Assembly: GCF_014137975.1 (NCBI RefSeq)
Contig: NZ_JACGWZ010000006.1
Location: 248,001-312,000 of the forward strand
DNA: 64,000 nt
DNA from: Halosaccharopolyspora lacisalsi
GTDB taxonomy: Bacteria; Actinomycetota; Actinomycetes; Mycobacteriales; Pseudonocardiaceae
Direction of reading: 5' to 3'
Positions 7,162 through 15,537 of the stretch are shown here, piece after piece. The translations under genes were made by a program, and so were the position numbers. The first letter of the stretch is position 1. Each line of letters opens with the position of its first letter. The notes below the pieces were generated by a model. The model worked only from the letters and a program-made list of their open reading frames with translations. It was not told the origin of the DNA and ran no database searches.

Positions 7162-10006
7162 CGGCTTCCTCCCACACGGGTTGGTCGTCGGAACCGCGCG
7201 GGCGCGGCACCCCGTCGGCGGGGTCAGTGGCGTCGGTGAGGTCGAACGGCAGGACCACCTCCGGACGGGAGTGGATCGAACGGTCGAAGAACAGTCCCCG
7301 GCGTGCCCGCGGGGACCAGTTCACGACCTGACCGGCCGCGAGGGCGGACAGCTCCTGGCCGTGCACGTCGAAGGCGACCCAGGCGCCGATGTCGTCGACC
7401 GGCCCCACTCCGAGGGTGTTCTTCAGCCGCTGGGTGCTGCGCCACCAACCGACCGCGTGGATCCTGAGCTCCGGACCCTGCTTGAGGATCTTGCGGAGCT
7501 TGTCCTGGCCGCTCACGCGCGTCTCCGGGTCCTTGCGCTCCAACAACGTGTGCGCCGCGTCGGCGGCGTAGAGCACCAGGCAGTGCATGACCGGGGCCTC
7601 CGGGGCCGTCGAACCCTCGGTGCGCTCGTCGACGAGCCCGGCCAGGCCGGTCACGGCGGACTCGACGCCGTCCAGATCGACGAGGTCCACGTGGTGCCCT
7701 CCTCGCCGCAACGTGTCGACCACCGCGTGCACCTCCCCCTGGGCTTCATCGACCAGACCGGCCACGGTGAACCTGATCCGACCGGGAGGGTGCTGACGGG
7801 CCAGGGACAGGGCCGAAGCCCCCAGCACGCTGGCGGCGTCCCGCAGCACCGAGCCGAGCACCGCGATGTTGCGCCCGGGCGAGCGGGGGAGTTCGACCGC
7901 GGCTGCGGTGCCCTCCACGTCGATCACCTGCCCCAACAACGCCCTCGGGGTGGGCGTGCCGCCGAGGTTGCGGAAGTCCTCCAGCGAGGACAGGGCGGGC
8001 AGGTGCGAGCCGTCGAACAGCCGGGGCGGGTGGTGACGCTGCTCGCGGCGCTGCCACAGGCGTTGTTGCAGCGCGTCGAAAGTGTCCTTGGTGGTCGCGT
8101 TCGGAATCCGCGCGAGCTCGTTGCCGTGCTTGACTCCGGAGTCGTGGTTGACGACCGCGTGCCAGCGGGGGAGTTCCAGCGCGGCCTGGTTGGCGTCGAC
8201 CAGGACACGCCGTGCCTTGGGCAGCGCTACCCGCAGGATGAACTGCTCGAAGATGGCGGGTTTGCCCCAGAAGGCCTCGATCCCGGAGACGTCCTGGCTG
8301 GCCAGCACCAGGTGGATGCCCTGGGAACGGCCGCGTCGCGCGACGTCCTCCAGCAGCGTGACGGCTTGGGCCGAGACCGCGTCGCGTTCGGCGAACAGGT
8401 ACTGGAACTCGTCGATCACGGCCACGATCCGGGGCCACCGGCCATTGGGGTCCTCGGAGCGCAGTTCCTCCAGCTTGGTGACCTCGTGGGCCTTGGCCGC
8501 GTCCGCGCGGCGACGCATCTCCGTGGACAGGAACCGCAGCAGTGCCAGGCCGAACTCGCGGTCCGTGTTGACGTTGACCCCGACGAGCTGAGCGTGCGGC
8601 AGCCAGCTCGGGTCTCGCCGTCCCGGGGTGAACTGGGCGAACGAGACACCTTCCTTGAAGTCCAGCAGGTGGAACTCCAGTTCGTCGGGGCCGTAGCGGG
8701 CCGCCAGACTGCCCAGCAGGGCGTAGAGGAAGTTCGTCTTGCCCGAGCCGCTGGGTCCGCCGATGAGCATGTGCGGACTGGAGTCGCCGAGCGTGACCCA
8801 GACTCCCTCGCCCTCGTGGAAGCCGACCGGCGCCTGCAGCCCCGAGGTCGAGTGGTGGGACCACAGCTGCTCGGGGAGCAGGTCGTCGAAGGTGCGTACC
8901 CGCGCGCGCTGTGCGAGGAACTCGTCGGAGAGGGCCGAACAGGCCCGGGTCACCCGGTCGCGGGCCATCGTCTCGTCCGGGCGTATCACCGCGTGTGGTC
9001 CGGTCATGCTGCCGCTCGCCTGCTCGGGAGCGGTCAGCGTCACCGACTCGACCGGGCTGTTGACCGTCATCGGCAGGTCGACGACGATCAGCTGGATACC
9101 GCAGGCCAGCCCGTTGCGGGCGACCCGCTGCAATCGTTGCTGCTGTTCGTCCTTGAGCGCCTTCCCGTCGCCGAAGAGCACCGCGATGCGCCACGGTTCA
9201 CCGCGATGGCCGGTCTCGGCGGCCAGCGAGTGCAGCGACGTGTGCCCGCCGAGCAGGGCCGAGGTGTGGATGCGGCGGATGTGCTCGGACAGCTCCTCCA
9301 GCAGCTCGTCCAACCGCGTGGGGTCGTGCGCGGTGAGCAGGCCGGCCTTGGTGAGCGGATACAGGCCCGGCAGCGTTCCGGTCAGCCGAGCGATGTCCCA
9401 GACGTGGACGCGGACCAGGCCGGGCTGGTAGTAACCGAGCACCCGCATCAGCAGGTTCTGCACCAGCGCTTCGGCGGCTTCCTTCGTGTCGCGGCCCTTG
9501 CGGTCCACCGTGGAGGTGATGCGCAGATGGGACTCGTCCAGCAGGGGAACGGCGGCCGGGAAGGGACGCGGATCCGGGGACTCCGGCACGTGGGCCTCGC
9601 CGATCCGCCAGAGCCGCGGTGGCGCCTCGTTCGCCGCGGCAGTTCCGACCCGGCCGAGCCAGTCCTGCCACGGTTCCGAGGCCGTACCCGGTGCCGCCTC
9701 CGCGACGAGCTCGGTCAGCCGCGGGGGACCTTGCCCGGTCCACTCCGCGTGGATGTCCTGACGTTCGCGCAGTGCTTCTTCGAGCGCTTCGCCGAAAGCG
9801 GCCTGCTCGGAACCGTCCACTAGGGAGTGATCGTGTGCCACGGCCGAGACACCCTGCTCGGCGATGCGCATCGCGAAATCCCGGTGCGCGTGTTCGGCCC
9901 GTACGCGTGCGACCTCGTTGCTCGCCGCGCCGAGAGCCGTGGCGGCGCTGGCGCTCAGGCGTTCGAAAGCTGATTCGATGGCGCTGCGCCGCTCGTTGTT
10001 ACGCAC
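7154..10006 (-). CDS. Soluble FtsK/SpoIIIE (EccC-like) tandem P-loop ATPase
   Basis: 950 residues with no membrane helix. After a helical N-terminal part (1-130) and a first alpha/beta domain (150-350) comes an FtsK/HerA-type ATPase core: Walker A GGPSGSGKT at 416-424, Walker B IVAVIDEF at 527-534, and the sensor segment LVLASQDVSG near 567-577. A second domain at about 690-930 has the same layout but no Walker A lysine, resembling the degenerate ATPase modules of type VII secretion EccC proteins. Unlike EccC or FtsK it lacks any transmembrane anchor. GTG 10006 has a GAGGTGAG Shine-Dalgarno. It sits with short helical proteins upstream and downstream. Likely a motor for protein or DNA movement; the substrate is unknown. 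Confidence 0.85.
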   Translation of the reverse strand: MRNNERRSAIESAFERLSASAATALGAASNEVARVRAEHAHRDFAMRIAEQGVSAVAHDHSLVDGSEQAAFGEALEEALRERQDIHAEWTGQGPPRLTELVAEAAPGTASEPWQDWLGRVGTAAANEAPPRLWRIGEAHVPESPDPRPFPAAVPLLDESHLRITSTVDRKGRDTKEAAEALVQNLLMRVLGYYQPGLVRVHVWDIARLTGTLPGLYPLTKAGLLTAHDPTRLDELLEELSEHIRRIHTSALLGGHTSLHSLAAETGHRGEPWRIAVLFGDGKALKDEQQQRLQRVARNGLACGIQLIVVDLPMTVNSPVESVTLTAPEQASGSMTGPHAVIRPDETMARDRVTRACSALSDEFLAQRARVRTFDDLLPEQLWSHHSTSGLQAPVGFHEGEGVWVTLGDSSPHMLIGGPSGSGKTNFLYALLGSLAARYGPDELEFHLLDFKEGVSFAQFTPGRRDPSWLPHAQLVGVNVNTDREFGLALLRFLSTEMRRRADAAKAHEVTKLEELRSEDPNGRWPRIVAVIDEFQYLFAERDAVSAQAVTLLEDVARRGRSQGIHLVLASQDVSGIEAFWGKPAIFEQFILRVALPKARRVLVDANQAALELPRWHAVVNHDSGVKHGNELARIPNATTKDTFDALQQRLWQRREQRHHPPRLFDGSHLPALSSLEDFRNLGGTPTPRALLGQVIDVEGTAAAVELPRSPGRNIAVLGSVLRDAASVLGASALSLARQHPPGRIRFTVAGLVDEAQGEVHAVVDTLRRGGHHVDLVDLDGVESAVTGLAGLVDERTEGSTAPEAPVMHCLVLYAADAAHTLLERKDPETRVSGQDKLRKILKQGPELRIHAVGWWRSTQRLKNTLGVGPVDDIGAWVAFDVHGQELSALAAGQVVNWSPRARRGLFFDRSIHSRPEVVLPFDLTDATDPADGVPRPRGSDDQPVWEEAGE

Positions 10007-10139
10007 ACCTCACCTCGGCAGTCGCGTCACTGACGGTGATCAAATTACCACTCGACACGTGTTCTCGCGGAGAATGTGACGTGTTCGTCGATCGTGGTGC
10101 CGGTCGTATTCTTGCTTAAACGATCGAGGCCACGATGCC

Positions 10140-10391
10140 CTACAAACGGGTGGCGTAATCACGCATCGTGTCGGCCACACGGTCGAGCGTGCTGATCGAC
10201 TGCTCGATCTGGTCCCCCGCGCGACGGAACCCCGGCGGTACGACGGTCTCGGGGTGATCGGGGTCGATCCGGACCAGCGCGGCCTCGGCCTCGTTCAACG
10301 ATCGACGACTCCGCGTCAGCTGCCGTTGCGCCTGGCCGACGTGGTCCTCGACCGTCCGCAGGGTTTGCAGAAGTTCCTCCAGCGCGGACAT
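10140..10391 (-). CDS. Short helical protein (83 aa), ATPase-locus partner
   Basis: A small protein predicted to be two helices: LEELLQTLRTVEDHVGQAQRQ and a second helix near the C-terminus (FRRAGDQIEQSISTLDRV), joined by a proline-containing turn (DPDHPETVVPPG). Size and helix-turn-helix layout are like WXG100 secretion substrates, but there is no W-X-G motif. Three bases separate it from the stop of the preceding 86-residue gene, so the two form one unit. About 130 bases containing an AT-rich patch separate it from the ATPase gene. Function unknown. Confidence 0.65.
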   Translation of the reverse strand: MSALEELLQTLRTVEDHVGQAQRQLTRSRRSLNEAEAALVRIDPDHPETVVPPGFRRAGDQIEQSISTLDRVADTMRDYATRL

Positions 10392-10394
10392 CGG

Positions 10395-10655
10395 CTACAG
10401 CCGCCCCACGTAGCTCTCGGTGGAGGAGATGCAGGCGTTGATCGTGCCCTGCGCTCCGCCGATGGTCTGGGTCACCTCGGCGAGCATTCCGTAAGCCTGC
10501 TGCATTTCCTCCTGGGCACTGCCCTGGATGGCCGTGGCCAGGGCCTGCTGAGCTTCCTCCAGTACGTGAACGGCCTGCTGCAGGGCGGCGATTCCCTCCG
10601 ATGCCTTCTCGTTGCACAGGGCGATGCCCTCGCGAACTTCTTCCACGCCAGCCAT
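10395..10655 (-). CDS. Short helical protein (86 aa), ATPase-locus partner
   Basis: An alanine- and glutamine-rich protein that is almost entirely helical by composition (for example LEEAQQALATAIQGSAQEEM), ending TINACISSTESYVGRL. I place the start at ATG 10655, preceded by CGGAG, rather than the longer basic extension that has no ribosome site. No signal peptide, no tryptophan, no WXG motif. It resembles short actinobacterial proteins encoded beside FtsK-like ATPases. It may be a cargo, a chaperone or a structural subunit; which one cannot be told from sequence. Confidence 0.65.
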   Translation of the reverse strand: MAGVEEVREGIALCNEKASEGIAALQQAVHVLEEAQQALATAIQGSAQEEMQQAYGMLAEVTQTIGGAQGTINACISSTESYVGRL

Positions 10656-10831
10656 TTGTCCCGAACTCCGCTTCCGTCGCCGTGCTGTACCGAACAAGTT
10701 AGCGCCCCGTCGTGGTGTGCTCACAAGGAGGTCAATGCTCGGTGTCGTGCCCCGTGTTCGCTGCGTCATATTTGATCATGTCGCTCGCCCGGCCGCCGGA
10801 TCGGCTTGCCGGACTCGTGCCTCGCGGCCGC

Positions 10832-11287
10832 TCACGGGCGCGGGATCCTCGGGTCGTCGGCCGAGGTCGACGCAGCGGGCGTCGCGGTGAGCGCGGAGCC
10901 GCCCCACCACGCCTCGACCAGGATTCGCTCGCCCCCGGAAACCAGTGAGTCGAGCAGTCCGGGCTCCTCCAGCACGGTCCACGCCGTCGGTGGCGCGCAG
11001 GAGATCCGGGGCAACGCGTGCTCGGGGGCGAGTTCGCGCATGAAGGTGCGCACGGAGCGCGCGAGGGCGGCGGCGACGTGGGAGCCACCCGTTCCGCCGC
11101 CCCGGCTGATGGTGACCGACCAGCAGCCGGGTTCCTCGTCGGAGCAGTCACCGGACTCCACGACCCGGCCGCCCACGGACCGCGTCAGTTCCAGGCAGGC
11201 GGCACGGGCCCCGCGGTCGTCCTCGGCGGCGACCAGGACTGTGATCAACAGCTCGATCTCGGTTTTTTCAGCCATCGCGGGAGCCAT
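10832..11287 (-). CDS. Hypothetical protein, first gene of the ATPase locus
   Basis: 151 residues (147 if ATG 11275 is used). An alternation of hydrophobic strands and helices (IELLITVLVAAEDDRGARAACLEL, then SVGGRVVESG) suggests a small alpha/beta fold, followed by a Thr/Ser/Pro-rich tail. No family recognised. It lies 176 bases upstream of the 86-residue gene in the same direction and may share a promoter with it, although the gap is large enough for a second promoter. Function unknown. Confidence 0.6.
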   Translation of the reverse strand: MAPAMAEKTEIELLITVLVAAEDDRGARAACLELTRSVGGRVVESGDCSDEEPGCWSVTISRGGGTGGSHVAAALARSVRTFMRELAPEHALPRISCAPPTAWTVLEEPGLLDSLVSGGERILVEAWWGGSALTATPAASTSADDPRIPRP

Positions 11288-11329
11288 TCTTGCGCACCCG
11301 TCCCGACACGTCGCCCGGCGCCGGTCGCG

Positions 11330-12133
11330 TCAGGTGTTCAGTTCACGCCCGACGAAGGTGACGACGTCGTTGAGCACTCCCTCGGCGTTGGTTTCGAGGA
11401 ACAGCTCGTGACGCGCGCCCGGGTAGATGTGTTCGTGGAACTCGGTGCCGCGTATCTGGTTGATGCCGGTTCGCGTGTCGGCTTCGGGGACGAGCTCGTC
11501 GTCCTCACCGTGCAGCCACAGGGTGGGGACGCGGAGCGCGGGGCCGGAGTTGATGGCCCGCAGGCAGCTGTCGACGGCGAGCAGGGTCGTGCGCTTGAAG
11601 GGGCCGTGCCAGACCAGCGGGTCCTCGGCGTACTCGTGGCCGACCCGCGGGTCCCGGGACAGGCTCGACGGGTCGATGGGGGTGTGCGGGATGTCGTCGC
11701 AGCCGAGCAGATCCAGTACGTGCCACGTCCCCAGCACCGGTGCGGACAGGACCAGTGCCGCCATGTACGGCTGGTAGTGCTGGGCGTAGCGCACCGCCAG
11801 CATGCCTCCCAGCGAGTGCCCGATCACCACGACCGGGAGGTCGGGGTACTCCTTGGTGATGTGCTCGCGCACCGATTCGAGGTCGGCCACGAAATCCTCG
11901 GCGTCCTCGATCAGCACTCGTTCGCCGGGTGAGTGCCCGTGCCCGACGTGGTCCGGCGCGCAGACCACGGCCCGGGCGGCCACGAGTTGTTCGGCGACCC
12001 ACTGGTAGCGGCCCGAATGTTCGCCGTGGCCGTGCGCGATCAGTGCTATCCATCCGGGGGCCCGCCCCGACCACGTCTGGACGGCCAGCTCCCCGTGGCG
12101 ACCGGGGACCGTCGTTGCGGTTGGTTCGATCAT
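11330..12133 (-). CDS. Alpha/beta hydrolase, monoacylglycerol lipase-like
   Basis: 267 residues. The N-terminal HGHGEHSGRY motif is diagnostic for the monoglyceride lipase/lysophospholipase group, the nucleophile elbow is GHSLGG, and the C-terminal acid and histidine are visible in GEDDELVP and GARHELF. No signal peptide, so it acts in the cytosol or on the inner membrane face, splitting monoacylglycerols or similar esters. The start is taken at ATG 12133 because the preceding in-frame codons encode an unlikely Cys/Arg leader. It is a single gene with its own upstream region. Confidence 0.85.
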   Translation of the reverse strand: MIEPTATTVPGRHGELAVQTWSGRAPGWIALIAHGHGEHSGRYQWVAEQLVAARAVVCAPDHVGHGHSPGERVLIEDAEDFVADLESVREHITKEYPDLPVVVIGHSLGGMLAVRYAQHYQPYMAALVLSAPVLGTWHVLDLLGCDDIPHTPIDPSSLSRDPRVGHEYAEDPLVWHGPFKRTTLLAVDSCLRAINSGPALRVPTLWLHGEDDELVPEADTRTGINQIRGTEFHEHIYPGARHELFLETNAEGVLNDVVTFVGRELNT

Positions 12134-12265
12134 GCGCACACGACAGCACAATCATTCGTGCGGGGCCACACCGGTCGGGGATCCCTGTCGGAAAAGCGGT
12201 GGTCGGGCGATGTCCGAGATTTCGTCGCCCGGCTCACCGCGCGATCCGGCCCGTGTACCCACTCT

Positions 12266-12985
12266 TCAGCGGAAGGCGGTGATGTCGATGGCTCCTCCGC
12301 CGCAGATGCGGCCCCCGTTCCAGTCGACGGTCAGCGAACTGGTCTCGTCCGGCGGGGTCACCATCAGCTGACTGGGCTGGTAGCCGCACGGCCCGGTGGA
12401 CGGCGTGTCACCGGTGGGTACGACGCTCCAGTGCAGGGTTGCCGTGGCCGCCTCGCCCGGCGCCAGGCGTACGACCTCCGGCCCCTGCCCGGGGGTGCGG
12501 TTCACCTCGGTCGGCAGGGGCTCGCCCTGCTGGCCGATCAGTCGCAGCCCGCTGTAGCCGTAGATCGTGCAGTCCTGACCACTGGTGTTGCGCAGGGACA
12601 ACCGCGCGTGTCGCTGCCCGGCTCCCGGGCTGCCCTGTTGGAGGCCGCCTTCGAGCATGGAGGTGTGGCAGCGTCCGACGGTGCTCGGCTGCCGCGAGTC
12701 CTGCTGCGAGGGCTGTGTCGTCGCCGTGTTCGAACTCGTCGGTGTGCTCGTCTCCCGTGGCGTCGTCGAGGAGGTCGCGGGTGCTTCCGCCCAGGTCGGC
12801 GCGGTGCCGGTCGAGGACGGGGCCGAGCTCGTGGAGTCCGTCGCCGTGGCGTGCCGGGCCGGTGCCGTGTCGTCACCGGCGTTGGTCGCCTGCTGAGCGC
12901 AACCGGCCAGCAGTACTCCCGCCAGCAGTGCGCCCGACACGCGCAGCGTGCGTAACCCCGCGGTTTCCATCCGGTGTGGGATCAT
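12266..12985 (-). CDS. DUF4232 lipoprotein
   Basis: 239 residues. A signal peptide ends in the lipobox LLAGC, so the protein is exported and lipid-anchored. A Ser/Thr/Pro-rich spacer of about 70 residues leads to the DUF4232 domain (RHARLSLRNTSGQDCTIYGYSG and LAPGEAATATLHWSV), which has paired cysteines likely to form disulfides. ATG 12985 is preferred because GGGAGG lies six to seven bases upstream; an upstream in-frame GTG overlaps that site. The domain's role is unknown; extracytoplasmic binding or scaffold function is typical guesswork. Confidence 0.85.
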   Translation of the reverse strand: MIPHRMETAGLRTLRVSGALLAGVLLAGCAQQATNAGDDTAPARHATATDSTSSAPSSTGTAPTWAEAPATSSTTPRETSTPTSSNTATTQPSQQDSRQPSTVGRCHTSMLEGGLQQGSPGAGQRHARLSLRNTSGQDCTIYGYSGLRLIGQQGEPLPTEVNRTPGQGPEVVRLAPGEAATATLHWSVVPTGDTPSTGPCGYQPSQLMVTPPDETSSLTVDWNGGRICGGGAIDITAFR

Positions 12986-13235
12986 GTTGGCCACCTCCCG
13001 TGTCCACCTCGTGAGGTGGGATGGTTGCTGTCTTGCGCTCTCATTTCCAGGGACGTGTGGCGGCCCACGTGGTTGCCCGCTGCGGAGGGGGGAGCAAACA
13101 TGCCCGGCAAGTTCGCCCGTGTGGCGGTGTTTGCGCCTATCGGGTGGTACAGCTGCCCCTGAACGGCGGGCTGCGGCCTTTGCCGAATTCGCTATCTTGA
13201 ACGGGACACGTGATCAGTCCAGTCGAGGGGCAGCG

Positions 13236-14027
13236 ATGGCCATCGCGGTTCGGGGCGTCGACGTGGCGCGGTACCAGGGGGATCCGGACTGGTCCGCGGT
13301 GCGTGCCGCCGGTTTCACGTTCGCCTGCATCAAGGCCACGGAAGGAGTCGGCTACGTCAGTCCCGCGCTGGACGGTCAGCTCGCCGGGGCACGCCGCGCC
13401 GGGATGGCCACCGGTCTGTACCACTACGCCCGGCCCGACACGAACACACCGCAGCAGGAGGCGGCCCACTTCGCCGCCCAGCTGGCACGCCTCGGCGCGG
13501 GGGCCGTCGGCAACCTGCCGCCGTGCCTGGACATCGAGGTCGACGCGGTCGACCTCACCGGATGGGTGAAAGGCTTTCTCGCAGCCCTGCGTGGGCACAC
13601 GGGGCGCAGCGAGGTCATGGTCTACGCCTCGACGTCCTGGTTCCTCGACAAGCTCGGCACGGACAGCTGGGTCGACCCGGAGGTGTTCCTGTGGGTCGCC
13701 CATCACGGAAGGGAACCGGGGCTGCCCGGTTACCACACGGACCGGGTGGTGCTGCACCAGCACACCTCGGACGGGCGAGTGCCGGGAATCGAGGGTGCGG
13801 TCGATCTCAACGTGGCGCTGGTCGAGCTCACGGTGCTGACCGGTGGTGACGAGGTGTCGCCGAAACCACCCGCCCCACCCGGGGAGACCTATGTGGTTCA
13901 ACCAGGCGACACGCTTTCGGGGCTCGGAGTTCGGTTGGGGGTGGCCTGGCGGGCGATAGCGCGTGCCAACGGCATCACCGATCCCGATTTGATCTATGTG
14001 GGACAGGTGCTGCGGATTCCGCGCTGA
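13236..14027 (+). CDS. GH25 lysozyme with C-terminal LysM domain
   Basis: 263 residues. The glycosyl hydrolase family 25 (Chalaropsis-type) domain covers 5-200 with GVDVARYQGD at the start, FACIKATEG, and the catalytic acid pair in LDIEVD (residues 98-103). A short Pro-rich linker is followed by one LysM peptidoglycan-binding repeat (YVVQPGDTLSGLGVRLGV to GQVLRIPR, about 216-263). It should cleave the beta-1,4 bond between MurNAc and GlcNAc. There is no signal peptide; ATG 13236 with GAGGGG upstream gives an N-terminus that begins directly in the domain. Export without a classical signal, or release on lysis, must be assumed. Confidence 0.9.
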   Translation: MAIAVRGVDVARYQGDPDWSAVRAAGFTFACIKATEGVGYVSPALDGQLAGARRAGMATGLYHYARPDTNTPQQEAAHFAAQLARLGAGAVGNLPPCLDIEVDAVDLTGWVKGFLAALRGHTGRSEVMVYASTSWFLDKLGTDSWVDPEVFLWVAHHGREPGLPGYHTDRVVLHQHTSDGRVPGIEGAVDLNVALVELTVLTGGDEVSPKPPAPPGETYVVQPGDTLSGLGVRLGVAWRAIARANGITDPDLIYVGQVLRIPR

Positions 14028-14598
14028 CCGGCGAACGAAGTGTGTGATTTCTCCGGCGTAACCCGTTCTGGTTCCTGCCGGTGACGTGGGGCACCCCTCC
14101 GTGCGACTTCGTGCGACCTGTTTTTGACAGTCGTTTCAACACGTCTGTTCTACGGTCGTGAACGTGTGTGCTCGTATCTTGTCGGGACCGTGGCCGGGAT
14201 GGCCGGTGATGTGAGCACGAGGAGAGCGCGTTTTCACGAGACAGCCCCTCGGAGTGGCCGTGCTCGTGTGAGCATGTGCAACCGTAGTGGCACGGGCTGC
14301 CGAACGTGCCTTCCCCGTGTGGCAGTGTCGGGACCGTCCGGCTCGCCCGGCAGGAGTGGGTGTGGAAGGCCTCAGGGAAAATGGGGGTGTTATCCCGGAT
14401 GTGGGCCGGGCGCGACAGCGGCGAGATTGACGGTGTGGATTTCGGGGTGGAGAAGGTGACCGCAGGGACGAGGCCCGGGGGTACGGCGTCTTCGTCCGCG
14501 TGTCCTTCGGCGGATCCGGGCCCGGCGGACAGGGGCGTCCCCGGACGGGCACACACCGTTGTGTGGGGCGCCGCGGTTGGTTTTGACGGTGGTTGGCG
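14028..14598. other. Long intergenic region with a probable promoter
   Basis: No convincing gene on either strand. TTGACA at about 14123 with a weak -10 candidate 17 bases later could be the promoter of the transporter-glycosyltransferase operon, which would then have a leader of over 400 bases. I found no recognisable riboswitch or tRNA. Confidence 0.4.
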
Positions 14599-15525
14599 AT
14601 GACCCTGTTCGCGGTGGCTCTCGTGGTCTTCGCCGCATGTGGATATGCGGTCGGGGCGCGACTGCAGCACAATGCGGTGCACGCGGCCATCGGTGAGCGC
14701 GGTCTCGGATTTCGAGATCAACTTCGACTCGTTCGCAACGCCCGCTGGTTGCTCGGGCTGGCTTCGCTGGGGGGCGGGGCACTGTTGCACGCCTACGCAC
14801 TCGGGTTCGCGCCGCTGAGCGTGGTCCAACCCATCGGGGTGCTCGCACTGCCGATCACCGTCCTGCTCAACATGCGACAGCGGGGCATCGGTGCGGCCGG
14901 ACTGAACCGTACGGCGGTGCTCGGTGTCGTGGCCAGCACCGGCGGAGTGATGGCGTTCGTCCTGCTCGCGGCGGGTACCGCGACTGCGACCACGGTCAGC
15001 GACCAGGCGGCGGCCACGTCCATTCGACTGGTGACGGTGTTCGTGCTGGCGCTCGGACTCGTCGGCCTGTTCACCAAGGGAAAGATCCGCTGCATCGCTT
15101 TCGCCACCGGTTGCGCTGTCGCCTACGGGCTGGTCTCGGTGTTGGTGCGCGCGGTTTCCCAGCAGGTCACCAGCTGGGATTTCGCCGCGATCGACCTGCG
15201 CCCGTTCATCGGCATCGGCGTGGCCGTGCTCGTCGGCGGGTGGCTGTTGCAGCAGGCCTACGCCCACGGCCCCCCGGACCTGGTCGTGGCGTGTTTGACC
15301 GTGATCGACCCGATGGTGGCGGTGGGACTGGGCATCGGCCTGCTGGGGGAGGCCGACGAGGTCGGTGTCTGGACGGCCGCTGGTGAGTCCCTGTGCGCCG
15401 TCGTCGCCTGCGCCGGTGTGTTCGCCCTCGCTCGTTACCACCCGGAGACGCAGGATCGACGTGCGCGCTCCACTGCGACCGGCAGCGCCGAGCTGGCCGG
15501 ATCGAGTCCGACGGATCGTCCTTGA
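14599..15525 (+). CDS. DMT-superfamily (EamA-like) membrane transporter
   Basis: 308 residues with about nine to ten membrane helices and two repeats of the drug/metabolite transporter type. The N-terminal half has LSVVQPIGVLALPITVLLN, the classic helix 3-4 motif of this group, and the C-terminal half repeats it as PPDLVVACLTVIDPMVAVGLG. ATG 14599 is preferred over an in-frame TTG six bases upstream. It is followed after 12 bases by a glycosyltransferase, and the spacing of the next genes suggests one operon. It might export or flip a glycolipid or precursor made by the two transferases; that is inference. Confidence 0.82.
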   Translation: MTLFAVALVVFAACGYAVGARLQHNAVHAAIGERGLGFRDQLRLVRNARWLLGLASLGGGALLHAYALGFAPLSVVQPIGVLALPITVLLNMRQRGIGAAGLNRTAVLGVVASTGGVMAFVLLAAGTATATTVSDQAAATSIRLVTVFVLALGLVGLFTKGKIRCIAFATGCAVAYGLVSVLVRAVSQQVTSWDFAAIDLRPFIGIGVAVLVGGWLLQQAYAHGPPDLVVACLTVIDPMVAVGLGIGLLGEADEVGVWTAAGESLCAVVACAGVFALARYHPETQDRRARSTATGSAELAGSSPTDRP

Positions 15526-15537
15526 CGGGAGTATCAG

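Noticed and set aside
7181-9823. Plus-strand open frame of about 880 codons opposite the FtsK-like gene
   Set aside because: Same GC-driven effect; no ribosome site or domain, and the opposite strand encodes clear P-loop motifs.
10140-10655. The two short helical proteins as true WXG100/ESX substrates
   Set aside because: Neither contains a W-X-G motif or any tryptophan, and no ESX membrane component is encoded nearby.
10735-10890. Plus-strand frame after a perfect AAGGAGGT
   Set aside because: The Shine-Dalgarno-like sequence is only three bases from the ATG, the 51-residue product is basic low-complexity sequence, and it is antisense to the 151-residue gene.
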